A stretch of DNA of 64,000 nt from Flavobacterium fryxellicola. GTDB taxonomy: Bacteria; Bacteroidota; Bacteroidia; Flavobacteriales; Flavobacteriaceae. The position numbers and the translations under genes were made by a program. Below are positions 45,439 to 54,884 of the stretch, one piece after another; position 1 is the stretch's first letter, and every line of letters starts with the position of its first letter. The DNA lies in the NCBI RefSeq assembly GCF_900143245.1, contig NZ_FRDK01000002.1, positions 186,001-250,000 on the forward strand. The letters are read 5' to 3'. The notes below the pieces were generated by a model, which searched no databases, was not told the origin of the DNA, and was given only the letters and a program-made list of their open reading frames with translations.

Positions 45439-46081
45439 AGAAGGAACCCAATCTATTTTATTAGGCACAATTTTCACGGCTGTTGTCCTTTTACTGTCTG
45501 ATAATTTTATAGACATCATTTGGCTTAAAATGGCCATTCAAATAGCAGCATTGCTACTGTTGATTATCATCTTACAATTTTTTAGAAATCCCAAAAGAGC
45601 GGCTATTAGCAATGAAAATCAAATCCTTGCTCCTGTAGATGGCAAAGTGGTAGTTATTGAAGAAGTATATGAAGGCGAATATTTCAAAGACAAACGCTTA
45701 CAAATATCCATTTTCATGTCTCCAATAAACGTACATGTTACGCGTTATGGTTTAAGTGGACTTGTGAAATTTAGCAAATACCATCCTGGTAAATTTTTAG
45801 TAGCTTGGCATCCAAAGGCAAGTGAAGAAAACGAAAGAACAACTATTGTAATCGAAAATAAAACTTTCGGAGAGGTCCTGTACCGTCAAATTGCAGGTGC
45901 ACTTGCAAGAAGAATTGTAAATTATGCCGAAGAAGGCATGCAGGTTATTCAAGGAACTGATGCTGGTTTTATAAAATTTGGCTCAAGAGTAGACATCTTT
46001 TTGCCTTTAGGCACCCCCATCAATGTCAGTTTAAATGAAAAAGCAATAGGAGGAAAAACAGTTATTGCGACCAAAGCATAA
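45428..46081 (+). CDS. psd: phosphatidylserine decarboxylase proenzyme
   Basis: A 217-residue short-type phosphatidylserine decarboxylase that makes phosphatidylethanolamine. Two N-terminal transmembrane helices (about 10-50) are followed by the catalytic region. The self-cleavage site that generates the pyruvoyl group is Gly185-Ser186 in IKFGSRVDIFLP. SIFMSPINVHVTRYG contains the conserved His. The 11-base overlap with cdsA and 1-base overlap with the next gene show a coupled operon for phospholipid synthesis. Confidence 0.94.
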   Translation: MFHKEGTQSILLGTIFTAVVLLLSDNFIDIIWLKMAIQIAALLLLIIILQFFRNPKRAAISNENQILAPVDGKVVVIEEVYEGEYFKDKRLQISIFMSPINVHVTRYGLSGLVKFSKYHPGKFLVAWHPKASEENERTTIVIENKTFGEVLYRQIAGALARRIVNYAEEGMQVIQGTDAGFIKFGSRVDIFLPLGTPINVSLNEKAIGGKTVIATKA

Positions 46082-46350
46082 TGATTGAAAAAAATTTAGA
46101 TACTCGATTTCTGGAAGCAGTTAAAATAGCCGCTGACATGACTCAAGCTTCCTTACCGCAAGATGTACAGTTGCGGCTGTATGCTTATTACAAGCAAGCG
46201 ACCTTGGGAATCTTAGATCTAAAACAAACCTCTTCCTACCATTTAAGAGATGCCTTCAAAACAAATGCGTGGATGCAAATAAGCCACCTGACAGCAGATG
46301 AAGCGAAACAGCAGTACATTGAAATGATTGAATCGCTGTTAAAAAAATAG
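46081..46350 (+). CDS. acyl-CoA-binding protein
   Basis: An 89-residue four-helix acyl-CoA-binding protein. The hallmark LRLYAYYKQAT (around residues 29-39) with the conserved Tyr-Lys, and KTNAWMQISHLTADEAKQQY at the C-terminal half, match the ACBP family. It would carry long-chain acyl-CoA in the cytosol. Its ATG overlaps the psd stop codon by one base, placing it in the phospholipid operon, which fits a role in supplying or buffering acyl-CoA. Confidence 0.92.
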   Translation: MIEKNLDTRFLEAVKIAADMTQASLPQDVQLRLYAYYKQATLGILDLKQTSSYHLRDAFKTNAWMQISHLTADEAKQQYIEMIESLLKK

Positions 46351-46356
46351 TTCATT

Positions 46357-47133
46357 ATGAAAAACAAATTATTTTTAATTCCTATTTCCTTTCTATTCGT
46401 TATTTCCATTTCTTGTAATAACAAAAAATTAATAGAAGTAGTTGAAGTTCCTTTACCTACCGTAGCTGAACAAACCACTACTATTATTGCTTCGCCTGAT
46501 GACGTAAAAGCAAACGAAGGGTCATTTCAAATGGAAAAACTACCCTACGCATACGATGCTTTAGTACCCAGTATATCTTCAACCACTTTAGAAATGCATT
46601 ATTCTAAGCATTATTTAACCTATACTAATAATTTGAACAAAGCAGTGTTAGGAACCCCACTAGAGAACCTAACCATAGAAGAAGTATTAACTAAATTAGA
46701 TCCTAATGATGCTGCGCTTCGCAACAATGCGGGTGGATTTTACAATCATTCTTTGTATTGGAAATGCATGGCACCAAAAGCGGGTGGTCAACCTACAAAT
46801 TCATTAGCTAAGGCAATTATTAGAGATTTTGGTTCATTTGAAAACTTTACTACTTTATTCAAAGTCGAAGCTACAAAACAATTTGGTTCTGGTTGGGCCT
46901 GGTTACTCATTGATCGCGCAGGAAAACTTCAGGTGACCAGTACATCAAATCAAGACAATCCTTTGATGCGAAATGCGCTTGTTTCTGGCACTCCAATACT
47001 AGCTTTAGATGTATGGGAACATGCCTATTATTTAGACTACCAATACCGCCGAAAAAATTATATCGATGGCTTTTTCAATGTGATTAACTGGCAAAAAGTA
47101 CAAGAAAATTACGATGCTGTCGCAAAAAAATAA
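46357..47133 (+). CDS. lipoprotein Fe/Mn superoxide dismutase
   Basis: A 258-residue superoxide dismutase with an added N-terminus. The signal peptide ends VISISC, so Cys20 should be lipidated and the enzyme exported. The SOD domain (about 58-255) has metal ligands His81, His131, Asp218 and His222. Gly127 and the later Gln199 in STSNQDNPL point toward the manganese type, although WKCMAPKAGGQP also resembles the iron enzyme, so it may be cambialistic. It follows the ACBP gene by 6 bases and ends before a terminator. Confidence 0.92.
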   Translation: MKNKLFLIPISFLFVISISCNNKKLIEVVEVPLPTVAEQTTTIIASPDDVKANEGSFQMEKLPYAYDALVPSISSTTLEMHYSKHYLTYTNNLNKAVLGTPLENLTIEEVLTKLDPNDAALRNNAGGFYNHSLYWKCMAPKAGGQPTNSLAKAIIRDFGSFENFTTLFKVEATKQFGSGWAWLLIDRAGKLQVTSTSNQDNPLMRNALVSGTPILALDVWEHAYYLDYQYRRKNYIDGFFNVINWQKVQENYDAVAKK

Positions 47134-47148
47134 TTTCTTCTTGTTTAC

Positions 47149-47184
47149 AAAAAAAGCTGATAAATATTTATCAGCTTTTTTTTT
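47149..47184. terminator. terminator between sod and the GH13 gene
   Basis: AAAGCTGATAAA pairs with the complementary TATCAGCTTT, bounded by A and T runs of six or more. Confidence 0.88.
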
Positions 47185-47201
47185 GATTGTCAAACGCTTT
47201 C

Positions 47202-49067
47202 TTACAATTGATAAATAAAAGATTCTGATGGAGCAATTGTAATTTGTACTTTCCCTTCCCCATTCACTACCTGCAACAAAGCGGAACTTTTATTGTACAA
47301 TTGGTCTGTTATAGTGTACTTTCCATCTTTCAAATTCCATTTTTCAATGATATCAGCAGGGATTTTTAATTCGAAATTGCTAGTGGTAAGCCATGAAAAA
47401 TTAGTAATAACAATTAATTTTTGCGCAGCTGACCAGCGAGTGAAAGCATAAATTCCCGAATCATATCCCGCAGTAGTTTGGCGGTTCACCATTTGAATAT
47501 CTTGAAATTTTCCCATTAAAGCCGAACTATTTAAAGAGAAATTCAATATTCTTTTATAAAAATCACGCAACTCTTTTTCGTCTTTTGTCAATAGACCGCC
47601 ATCAAATGCACCTCCATTCATCCAACGCTGATGACTAGGAACTCCAATATAATCAAAGATTGACGTTCTGGAATGAGTCCCAAAACCAGCATTCTCATTT
47701 CCTGCTTCTCCTACTTCTTGGCCAAAATAAACCATCGTGGGAGAACTACTTATTGTCGTTGAAACGACCATCAATGGTTTTCCTTTTTGTGGTGTTCCGG
47801 CAAATTCTGGACTAGCCAAACGTTGCTCATCATGGTTGTCCAGAAAATGCAACATGTGATGCTCTATATCTGCCATTCCGTTTTGAATAGCTGATAATCC
47901 ATCAGGCAACGCTCTTCCTTGTATGACATCTTTCAATTTATCGTAGGTTTCTACTTTATCATATAAGTAATCCATTTTACCCAAGTGGATGTAATTGCGA
48001 TATTCTTTAGGATTATAGACTTCAGCCAACAAAAAGGCGTCTGGATTTTTTACTTTAATAGCGGAATTCATATAGCTCCAAAATTCGAACGGAACCATTT
48101 CGGCCATATCAAATCTAAAACCATCTACTCCTTTAGCGGTCCAATACAAAGCAATATCTTTAAATTTATCCCAAGAATCTGGAACGTCTTTTCCATTCCA
48201 AAAAGCATCATGTTCCTGATACGATTTCGTGTCAAATCCAGTAGGAAGTTCGGGAAAATCTTTGGATCCATCCGGGCGAATCCCATAATTTATTTTGACG
48301 GTTTCGTACCAGTCATTTTTATCTGGTTTAGCCATACGAGAACCATTTCCTGTCCATTTAGCTGGGTTTTCTTCAAACCTCCCATCTATTAATGGATTAC
48401 TTTCTCCATTTAATGGTTTTGCCGCATCTGGAATTTCGAAAGAAGTATTTGGAATATAATAGAAGTTGTTGTTTCTTTTGTAATCTACCGTTACATCATC
48501 CGCTGCACCAAAATCTTTAACGCCCGACGGATTAGTCTTACCCTCGTATTGGCGCGCTATATGATTAGGAACAATATCTATAATCACTTTTAATCCTGCT
48601 TTATGAGTCCGGGCAATTAAGGACTCAAATTCCTGCAAACGATTCGCCGGATTTACTGCTAAATCTGGGTTTACGTTGTAATAATCCTTCACGGCATAAG
48701 GAGAACCCGCTCTACCTTTGACTACTTCTGGATCATCATTCGAAATTCCTATTGCGGTGTAATCCCGAATTAAAGCATGATGTGGAACTCCAGTATACCA
48801 AACATAAGTAACGCCTAAGTCCTTAATTTCATGTAGCGCTTTATCTGTAAAATCGTTAAACTTCCCTACTCCGTTTTCTTCAATAGTTCCCCATGGTTTA
48901 TTGGTGGTAACTTTATTCCCAAATAATCGGGTAAAGACCTGATAAACCACTTCTTTTTTACCAGAGACGTCCTCTTTCTTTTCTCCATTCATTTTTAAAT
49001 CTTTTGTTTTACAAGCCGATGCTAAAAGTACCGCACTTATCCCTGCAACAATAGTTATTTTTTTCAT
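47202..49067 (-). CDS. GH13 alpha-amylase family lipoprotein
   Basis: A 621-residue glycoside hydrolase. The signal peptide ends LLASAC, so Cys19 is the probable lipid anchor. The GH13 conserved regions appear in order: GLKVIIDIVPNH; GVDGFRFDMAE with nucleophile Asp320; LLAEVYN with acid/base Glu349; and FLDNHDEQ with transition-state stabiliser Asp413. It likely degrades starch or glycogen-type glucans at the cell surface or in the periplasm. It stands alone, not in an obvious polysaccharide locus. It converges with sod. Confidence 0.92.
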   Translation of the reverse strand: MKKITIVAGISAVLLASACKTKDLKMNGEKKEDVSGKKEVVYQVFTRLFGNKVTTNKPWGTIEENGVGKFNDFTDKALHEIKDLGVTYVWYTGVPHHALIRDYTAIGISNDDPEVVKGRAGSPYAVKDYYNVNPDLAVNPANRLQEFESLIARTHKAGLKVIIDIVPNHIARQYEGKTNPSGVKDFGAADDVTVDYKRNNNFYYIPNTSFEIPDAAKPLNGESNPLIDGRFEENPAKWTGNGSRMAKPDKNDWYETVKINYGIRPDGSKDFPELPTGFDTKSYQEHDAFWNGKDVPDSWDKFKDIALYWTAKGVDGFRFDMAEMVPFEFWSYMNSAIKVKNPDAFLLAEVYNPKEYRNYIHLGKMDYLYDKVETYDKLKDVIQGRALPDGLSAIQNGMADIEHHMLHFLDNHDEQRLASPEFAGTPQKGKPLMVVSTTISSSPTMVYFGQEVGEAGNENAGFGTHSRTSIFDYIGVPSHQRWMNGGAFDGGLLTKDEKELRDFYKRILNFSLNSSALMGKFQDIQMVNRQTTAGYDSGIYAFTRWSAAQKLIVITNFSWLTTSNFELKIPADIIEKWNLKDGKYTITDQLYNKSSALLQVVNGEGKVQITIAPSESFIYQL

Positions 49068-49345
49068 TGTATAAAAATATTTATGATGATTTCAATTCCT
49101 TTATCGTAAACTAAATATCAATTTTTAAATTTACTATTTTTTAAATAATCTCCGTCGATACGCATTAAAATTTAAGATTTGTATTTAATTGAGACGGAAA
49201 CTACAACGAAGGAGTTTCATTAATTGTTAATAACTTTCAAAAGATGAAACATTCGCTATTAAGGCCCTTTGGACTGATTATAAATAATTCCTAATATGGA
49301 TTAGGATTGTTTCCTTTTTCATAAATTTGACAAAAATTAAATCCA
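49068..49345. other. 278-base intergenic region between divergent genes
   Basis: AT-rich, carrying the promoter region of both flanking genes. The only motif I can name is the -7 box TAAATTTG at 49322-49329, before the OstA-like gene. Confidence 0.5.
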
Positions 49346-50980
49346 TTGAAGAAATCGCTGTTTTTCCTTCGTTATTGTCTCCTACTGCTAATTACAAATT
49401 TAGTTTTGGCGCAAGCCCCGAAAAAAATTATAGTAGAAAACTCTGATTTTGCTGATGTAAATCAAGTAGAAATTCCTGATGCTTTATTACTTATAGGGAA
49501 CGTTCGCGTGAATCATGATGGCGTTGTAATGACATGCAACAAAGCGTATTATTTCCAGAAGGAAAATTACATCAAGGCCTTTGGAAATGTACAAATGGTG
49601 CAAGGCGATACTTTATTTTTAAACAGCAAATATGCAGAATACAATGGAAATGTAAAAAAAGCTTATGCTTCTGGAGATGCTGTGATGAGTTCACCAGACG
49701 CAACTTTGGTAACAGAAATAATCAATTTTGACCGAAATATTCAAGAAGTATTTTACGATACTCCTGGAACAATTACAAACAAAGACAATACCCTCGAAAG
49801 TAATTCTGGAAGATATTATGTGAAACAAAAAAAATTCCAATTCCTGACGGCAGTTACCATCACAAATCCAACGTATGTCATAAAATCAAATCACTTAGAT
49901 TATTTCAGTAATTCTGGGCATTCGTATCTTTTTGGACCTTCCACGATAACCAGTAAAGCCAATTATATTTACACTGAAAAAGGGTTTTATGACACCAAAA
50001 AAAATCTGGCCCATTTCCTGAATAAATCCTTCATTAAATACGATGATCGAGTGATTAAAGGCGACAGTTTGTATTATGACCGAAATCGGGAATTTGCATC
50101 AGCCACGCGCAATGTTAAAATAACAGATTCTATCAATCGTGGCATCGTAAAAGGACATTATGCCGAAGTATATAAAAAACTGGATTCCATGTATGTAACG
50201 AAAAGAGCTGTTGCGGTTAATTTTGTCGAAAATGACTCTGTTTACATCCATGGGAAGAAATTAATGGTAACCGGCAAAGAAGGAAACCGAGTCATTAGAG
50301 CATTCAATAACGTCCGATTTTATAAAACGGATTTGAGCGGCAAATGCGATTCAATACATTCGAGCTCAAAAACTGCTTTGACAAAAATGATTGGAAATCC
50401 AATACTTTGGAATGGAGAAAGTCAAATAACAGGCGATATCATGCATCTTATAGGCAATAACACCACCCAAAAGCTAGATTCACTAAAAGTCCTTGAGAAC
50501 ACCTTTATAGTCTCTAAAGACACCATAGGAACGGGCTATAATCAAGTCAAAGGACAAAATCTCTACGGTAAATTTGAGGAAGGAAAACTGCGTGACGTGG
50601 ACATTGTCAAAAATGCCGAAGTTATCTATTATATGCGAAATGAAGCGCAAGAACTCATAGGCATCAATAAAAATGTAAGTAGTAAAATTAATCTCCTTTT
50701 AGAAAAAAATGAGATCGAAACCATTACTTTCTTTCAGCAAGTAGATGGCGATATTTACCCCGAAAAAGATTTACCTGAAAATGCAAGAAAACTGAGAGGG
50801 TTAGTATGGCGCGGAGACGAACGAATAAAATCGAAAGACGACCTCTTTCCACCCGAAGAAAATGAAGATAATGAAAAAATAGCAAAAGCAACTAAATCAG
50901 CCGAAGCTAAAGAGGCTATTCCTATGAAAATTCGGAAGGAAACTCTGAATTACGATAAGAAGAAAGTGAAAAAAAAGTAA
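49346..50980 (+). CDS. OstA/LptA-like outer-membrane assembly protein
   Basis: A 544-residue exported protein (signal peptide about 1-23, ending LVLAQAP) with the OstA/LptA beta-jellyroll repeat pattern: strands such as KAYYFQKENYIKAFGNVQMV, TSKYAEYNGNVKKAYASGDA-like stretches and similar. It ends in a Lys-rich tail (KKKVKKK). Such proteins carry lipopolysaccharide across the periplasm. The start is TTG at 49346, 17 bases behind a -7 box, since no in-frame ATG precedes the signal peptide. Confidence 0.86.
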   Translation: MKKSLFFLRYCLLLLITNLVLAQAPKKIIVENSDFADVNQVEIPDALLLIGNVRVNHDGVVMTCNKAYYFQKENYIKAFGNVQMVQGDTLFLNSKYAEYNGNVKKAYASGDAVMSSPDATLVTEIINFDRNIQEVFYDTPGTITNKDNTLESNSGRYYVKQKKFQFLTAVTITNPTYVIKSNHLDYFSNSGHSYLFGPSTITSKANYIYTEKGFYDTKKNLAHFLNKSFIKYDDRVIKGDSLYYDRNREFASATRNVKITDSINRGIVKGHYAEVYKKLDSMYVTKRAVAVNFVENDSVYIHGKKLMVTGKEGNRVIRAFNNVRFYKTDLSGKCDSIHSSSKTALTKMIGNPILWNGESQITGDIMHLIGNNTTQKLDSLKVLENTFIVSKDTIGTGYNQVKGQNLYGKFEEGKLRDVDIVKNAEVIYYMRNEAQELIGINKNVSSKINLLLEKNEIETITFFQQVDGDIYPEKDLPENARKLRGLVWRGDERIKSKDDLFPPEENEDNEKIAKATKSAEAKEAIPMKIRKETLNYDKKKVKKK

Positions 50981-51102
50981 AAAGTAAAGGGAACAGTGAA
51001 AAGTCTCAGTATTCAATCTAGGACACAGGGACAAAAAAACATCTTTTAAAACTACGTAAACTTTACAAACTTTGCAAAGTTAGCGGTTAAATTTCTAAAA
51101 AA

Positions 51103-52290
51103 TTGAATAGTGATTTCTTAAAATACCAAGCACAAACAACTCCTTATCCATTGGGTATGGAAATCTCGCATGCCATAGGTTCATATATCTATGATACCGC
51201 TAATAAAAAATATTTAGATTTTGTTGCTGGAGTTTCTGCTTGTGCGCTTGGACATCAGCATCCAAGAGTTAATCAAGCCATAAAAGAGCAATTAGACAAA
51301 TATTCACACGTGATGGTTTACGGTGAATATTCTCAAAGTCCGGCAGTCGAATATTGCAAATTATTAGCATCATTGCTACCCGCTCCTTTGGACAAAACTT
51401 ACTTGGTAAATTCCGGCACAGAAGCGATTGAAGGCGCTCTAAAACTCGCCAGACGAACCACAGGAAGAAGTCAATTAATTTCGTGTCACAACGCTTATCA
51501 TGGGAATACCATGGGCTCGATGAGCGTGATGGGTTTTGAAGAACGCAAACAAGTTTTCCGTCCTTTGGTACCTGATGTCGATTTTATCACTTTTAATAAC
51601 GAAGATGATTTACAAAAAATCACCACCAGAACTGCAGGAATCATTTTAGAAACCATTCAAGGTGGTGCAGGATTTATTCAACCCCATGATGATTTTCTTA
51701 AAAAAGTTCGCCACCGCTGTGATGAAGTAGGCGCGATAATGATTCTGGATGAAATTCAACCTGGTTTTGGAAGAACTGGAACGCTTTTTGGATTCCAAAA
51801 TTACGATGTTGTACCTGATATTGTAGTAATGGGCAAAGGAATGGGTGGCGGGATGCCCGTAGGTGCTTTTACCGCTTCAGCTACCATGATGGATCTCCTT
51901 AGTGATAATCCTAAATTGGGACACATCACCACCTTTGGAGGCCATCCTGTCATTGCGTCAGCGTGTTTGGCTACTTTGCAAGAAATCACTGAGACCAACT
52001 TAATGCCTGAAGCCTTAGAGAAAGAAAATCTATTCCGATCACTTTTGGTACATCCTTTGATAGAAGAGATTAGGGGAAAAGGTTTAATGCTTGCCGCAAT
52101 GACCATAAGTGCCGATATTACGAACGAAGTGATTCTCCAATGTCAAGACAAAGGGCTCATTTTATTCTGGTTACTATTTGAAGGATGCGCCATCCGAATC
52201 ACGCCACCGCTTACCATTTCTAATGAAGAAATCCGAGAAGGTTGTGCAATCATGCTAGAAGTAATGGATTCGATTTTGAATAAAAAATAG
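51103..52290 (+). CDS. class III PLP aminotransferase
   Basis: A 395-residue class III aminotransferase of the acetylornithine/ornithine type. The PLP lysine is Lys245 in VVMGKGMGGGMPVGAF, and ILDEIQPGFGRTG holds the conserved Asp. LVNSGTEAIEGALKLAR is the phosphate-binding segment. The exact substrate (ornithine, acetylornithine or another omega-amino acid) cannot be set from sequence. The start is TTG at 51103 (NSDFLKYQAQTTPYP). No arginine gene is adjacent. Confidence 0.88.
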   Translation: MNSDFLKYQAQTTPYPLGMEISHAIGSYIYDTANKKYLDFVAGVSACALGHQHPRVNQAIKEQLDKYSHVMVYGEYSQSPAVEYCKLLASLLPAPLDKTYLVNSGTEAIEGALKLARRTTGRSQLISCHNAYHGNTMGSMSVMGFEERKQVFRPLVPDVDFITFNNEDDLQKITTRTAGIILETIQGGAGFIQPHDDFLKKVRHRCDEVGAIMILDEIQPGFGRTGTLFGFQNYDVVPDIVVMGKGMGGGMPVGAFTASATMMDLLSDNPKLGHITTFGGHPVIASACLATLQEITETNLMPEALEKENLFRSLLVHPLIEEIRGKGLMLAAMTISADITNEVILQCQDKGLILFWLLFEGCAIRITPPLTISNEEIREGCAIMLEVMDSILNKK

Positions 52291-52298
52291 TTTCTTTA

Positions 52299-52410
52299 GG
52301 AGAATCCTGCGGGCAAACGTGCGGACTCTTATCCCATCCTAAAGAAAAAATTGCCGTTTTTTACCTTCGTTTAGAGAAGGACAGTAAAAAAGATTTCCAC
52401 ATGTATCAAG
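52299..52410 (-). repeat. possible degenerate copy of the dispersed element
   Basis: The right part, GATTTCCAC followed by TATC and GC, and the left part, GGAG then TCC and GC, resemble the other copies. A central hairpin, TTTTTTAC and GTAAAAAA around CCTTC/GAAGG, keeps the architecture. Similarity is weak. The region also contains an 11-base inverted repeat, TTTCTTTAGGA/TCCTAAAGAAA (52291 and 52337). Confidence 0.4.
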
Positions 52411-52536
52411 CATGGAAATCAGTACTAAACCAGCCCGGATTTTGTTAATTAAATTGTTTAAAACAATTCCCGTTCCTCCTCACATTAACAGTAAGGATGC
52501 CTACTTTTAATAAGGCCAAATTCTAAAAAAACAAAG

Positions 52537-53934
52537 ATGCAATTAAGCAACGAAGAAGAAGACTATAACTTATCCCTGTCTAAATTTGAGTCGATGTTGA
52601 AAACCAACAAAGTGCTCTTTTTTGACTCCGAAGAATTTGAAGAAATTATTCTTCATTATCTCGATATGGGTAAGGCCGCATTGGCAAAAAAAGCGCTAAA
52701 GCTAGCATTAGACCAACACCCAAAATCAACTGGACTGAAATTAGTTCAGGTGGAGATGTTAGTCTTTGATGACAAACTGGAATTAGCCGAAAAATTATTG
52801 AATGAGTTGTATGCTATTGAGCCAACGAATGAAGAAATTTACATTCAAAAAGCCAATATCTATTCAAAAAGAGACCAACACGAAAAAGCCGTTGAGTTAT
52901 TAAGAATCGCCTTAAAATACACGGATGATAATGCTGATGTCTATAACTTAATAGGGATGGAATATCTTTTTATGGACAACCTTGAAATGGCAAAAGAAAG
53001 CTTCATCAAATGTTTAGAGGAAGATCTAGAAGACCAATCTGCATTGTATAACGTAGTGTATTGTTTTGAATTTTTAGATCAAAACCAAGAGGCTATCAGT
53101 TATCTAAAAAAATACATCGACAAAAATCCGTACAGCGAAATCGCTTGGCACCAGCTGGGTAGGTTGCATTATGGAGTTAAAGAATATGAAAATGCCATTC
53201 GGGCCTTTGATTACGCTACATTAATTGACGATGAATTCCTAGGTGCATTCATGGAAAAAGCAAAAGCTTTTGAACGATTAAAAAAATATGAAGAAGCTAT
53301 TGAAAGCTACAGCAGAACCATCGAATTAGATGATGCAACTTCGTATGCGCTGCTGCGCATGGGAAAATGCTATGAAAAACTAGGTAATTCTGTTTTAGCC
53401 TTAAAATACTTTAATGAAACGGTACATGAAGATCCCCTTTTAGACAAGGGATGGATTGCTATAACTGATTTTTATGTTCGCCAGAAAAACTTTCAAAAAG
53501 CGCTGTTTTATGTCAATAAAGCATTGGCAATTGACAATCAAAATAGGTTGTATTGGAAACGTTTTGCTTCCATAAACAAACAAATGAACTTTTTTGAAGA
53601 AGCGGAGTTTGGCTATAGAAAAGCAGTAGAGTTTGGTGATCATTCTTTAGAAACTTGGTTGTTCTGGGTAGACATATTACAATTTTTAGGAGAATTCGAA
53701 AGTGCTATTCAGACTTTATTGCAAGCATCCGAATATTTTCCAGAAGAGAATGAAGTGGAATACCGTTTAGCAGGGTTGTACTTTATGCTAACGGATACTA
53801 CAAAAGCAAAATTCCATTTAAGCAATGCCTTGCGACTGAATTTTGAAAATTATATTCTTTTGGAAGATTTATTTCCAGTAGTTTGGGCAAAAAAAATGGT
53901 ACAAAATTATATTGCAAAACATAAAAAATTATAA
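52537..53934 (+). CDS. tetratricopeptide-repeat protein
   Basis: A 465-residue protein made of about twelve TPR units from about residue 35 to 440; repeats such as ALYNVVYCFEFLDQNQEAIS and YALLRMGKCYEKLGNSVLAL show the TPR consensus. No signal peptide or membrane segment is visible, so it is probably cytoplasmic and a scaffold for protein contacts. Its stop codon overlaps the aroE start by one base, showing cotranscription. The functional link to shikimate dehydrogenase is unknown. Confidence 0.88.
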   Translation: MQLSNEEEDYNLSLSKFESMLKTNKVLFFDSEEFEEIILHYLDMGKAALAKKALKLALDQHPKSTGLKLVQVEMLVFDDKLELAEKLLNELYAIEPTNEEIYIQKANIYSKRDQHEKAVELLRIALKYTDDNADVYNLIGMEYLFMDNLEMAKESFIKCLEEDLEDQSALYNVVYCFEFLDQNQEAISYLKKYIDKNPYSEIAWHQLGRLHYGVKEYENAIRAFDYATLIDDEFLGAFMEKAKAFERLKKYEEAIESYSRTIELDDATSYALLRMGKCYEKLGNSVLALKYFNETVHEDPLLDKGWIAITDFYVRQKNFQKALFYVNKALAIDNQNRLYWKRFASINKQMNFFEEAEFGYRKAVEFGDHSLETWLFWVDILQFLGEFESAIQTLLQASEYFPEENEVEYRLAGLYFMLTDTTKAKFHLSNALRLNFENYILLEDLFPVVWAKKMVQNYIAKHKKL

Positions 53935-54683
53935 TGGTTGATATCGTTAGAAAGCGCTTTGGATTAGTAGGTCGCAACATAAGTTATTCTTTTTCGAAAG
54001 GGTATTTTACCGATAAATTTGATAGCGAAAACTTTGAAGGTTGCACGTATGAGAATTTTGATATTCCAGAAATAAATGCCTTTCCCGAAGTTGTTAAAAA
54101 CACACCCGACCTCAAAGGAATGAGTGTCACTATTCCGTATAAGGAAGCTGTAATTCCATTTTTGCATAAACTTTCGAAAAAAGCGCTATTAATTGGCGCT
54201 GTTAATACGATTAAAATCACCAAAAAAGGAAAGTTGAAAGGGTACAATACGGATTATTATGGTTTTAAAAAATCATTGCAACCGTTACTGGAACCACATC
54301 ATAAAAAAGCACTGATTTTAGGTACCGGAGGCGCATCTAAAGGAGTTGCTTTTGCTTTAGACGAACTAGACATTCCCTATACTTTTGTTTCAAGAGAAGC
54401 CAGTGAAACGGCAATTGACTACAGCCGAATCAACGCAACAACATTTGATAATTACCAAATAATAATAAATGCTACACCGGTGGGAACGAGTCCAAATGTA
54501 GCTGCCTTCCCTTTACTTCCGTATGAATTTTTCACTGCGAAGCACATAGCTTATGATTTGATATACAATCCTGCCGAAACGCAATTTCTACAAAAAGCTG
54601 CAGCACAAGGAGCCAAAATTAAAAACGGCTTAGACATGCTGATTTTTCAAGCCGAAAAAGCATGGAAGATTTGGAATAAGTAG
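53934..54683 (+). CDS. aroE: shikimate dehydrogenase
   Basis: A 249-residue AroE that reduces 3-dehydroshikimate with NADPH in aromatic amino acid synthesis. The substrate-binding start RFGLVGRNISYSFSKGYF (SxS motif), the catalytic Lys in GMSVTIPYKEAVIPFL, and the NADP-binding GTGGASKGVAFAL are all present. The family's NTDxxG motif appears as YNTDYYGFKKSL. Its ATG overlaps the TPR gene's stop. A long hairpin terminator follows, separating it from the CRISPR-Cas locus. Confidence 0.93.
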   Translation: MVDIVRKRFGLVGRNISYSFSKGYFTDKFDSENFEGCTYENFDIPEINAFPEVVKNTPDLKGMSVTIPYKEAVIPFLHKLSKKALLIGAVNTIKITKKGKLKGYNTDYYGFKKSLQPLLEPHHKKALILGTGGASKGVAFALDELDIPYTFVSREASETAIDYSRINATTFDNYQIIINATPVGTSPNVAAFPLLPYEFFTAKHIAYDLIYNPAETQFLQKAAAQGAKIKNGLDMLIFQAEKAWKIWNK

Positions 54684-54712
54684 TAAAAAGCTACTCAAAG
54701 AATATACAAATT

Positions 54713-54777
54713 GTCTTGTTTTAAAATTGTAATACTCCTATTATGGTACTACATTTTTAAAACAAGACGTTTTTTTT
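54713..54777 (+). terminator. terminator of the TPR-aroE operon
   Basis: A 19-base stem with one mismatch (GTCTTGTTTTAAAATTGTA against the arm at 54750-54768) is followed by eight T. It insulates the cas locus. Confidence 0.85.
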
Positions 54778-54838
54778 ATAACTAAATAAAAGACAGATTG
54801 AGGTTTGCCGTAAAGGAGTTGCTTATTTAATGCTTTAA

Positions 54839-54861
54839 TTTGATTGATAATCAAATATTTG
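54839..54861 (+). promoter_or_regulatory. palindrome overlapping a -7-like box before cas1
   Basis: TTTGATT-GAT-AATCAAA (54839-54855) is a perfect seven-base inverted repeat. It overlaps AATATTTG (54854-54861), one base off the TAnnTTTG consensus. The cas1 ATG is at 54885. This looks like an operator position, but no regulator is known. Confidence 0.4.
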
Positions 54862-54884
54862 CCATTAATTTAACAACTTAAATT

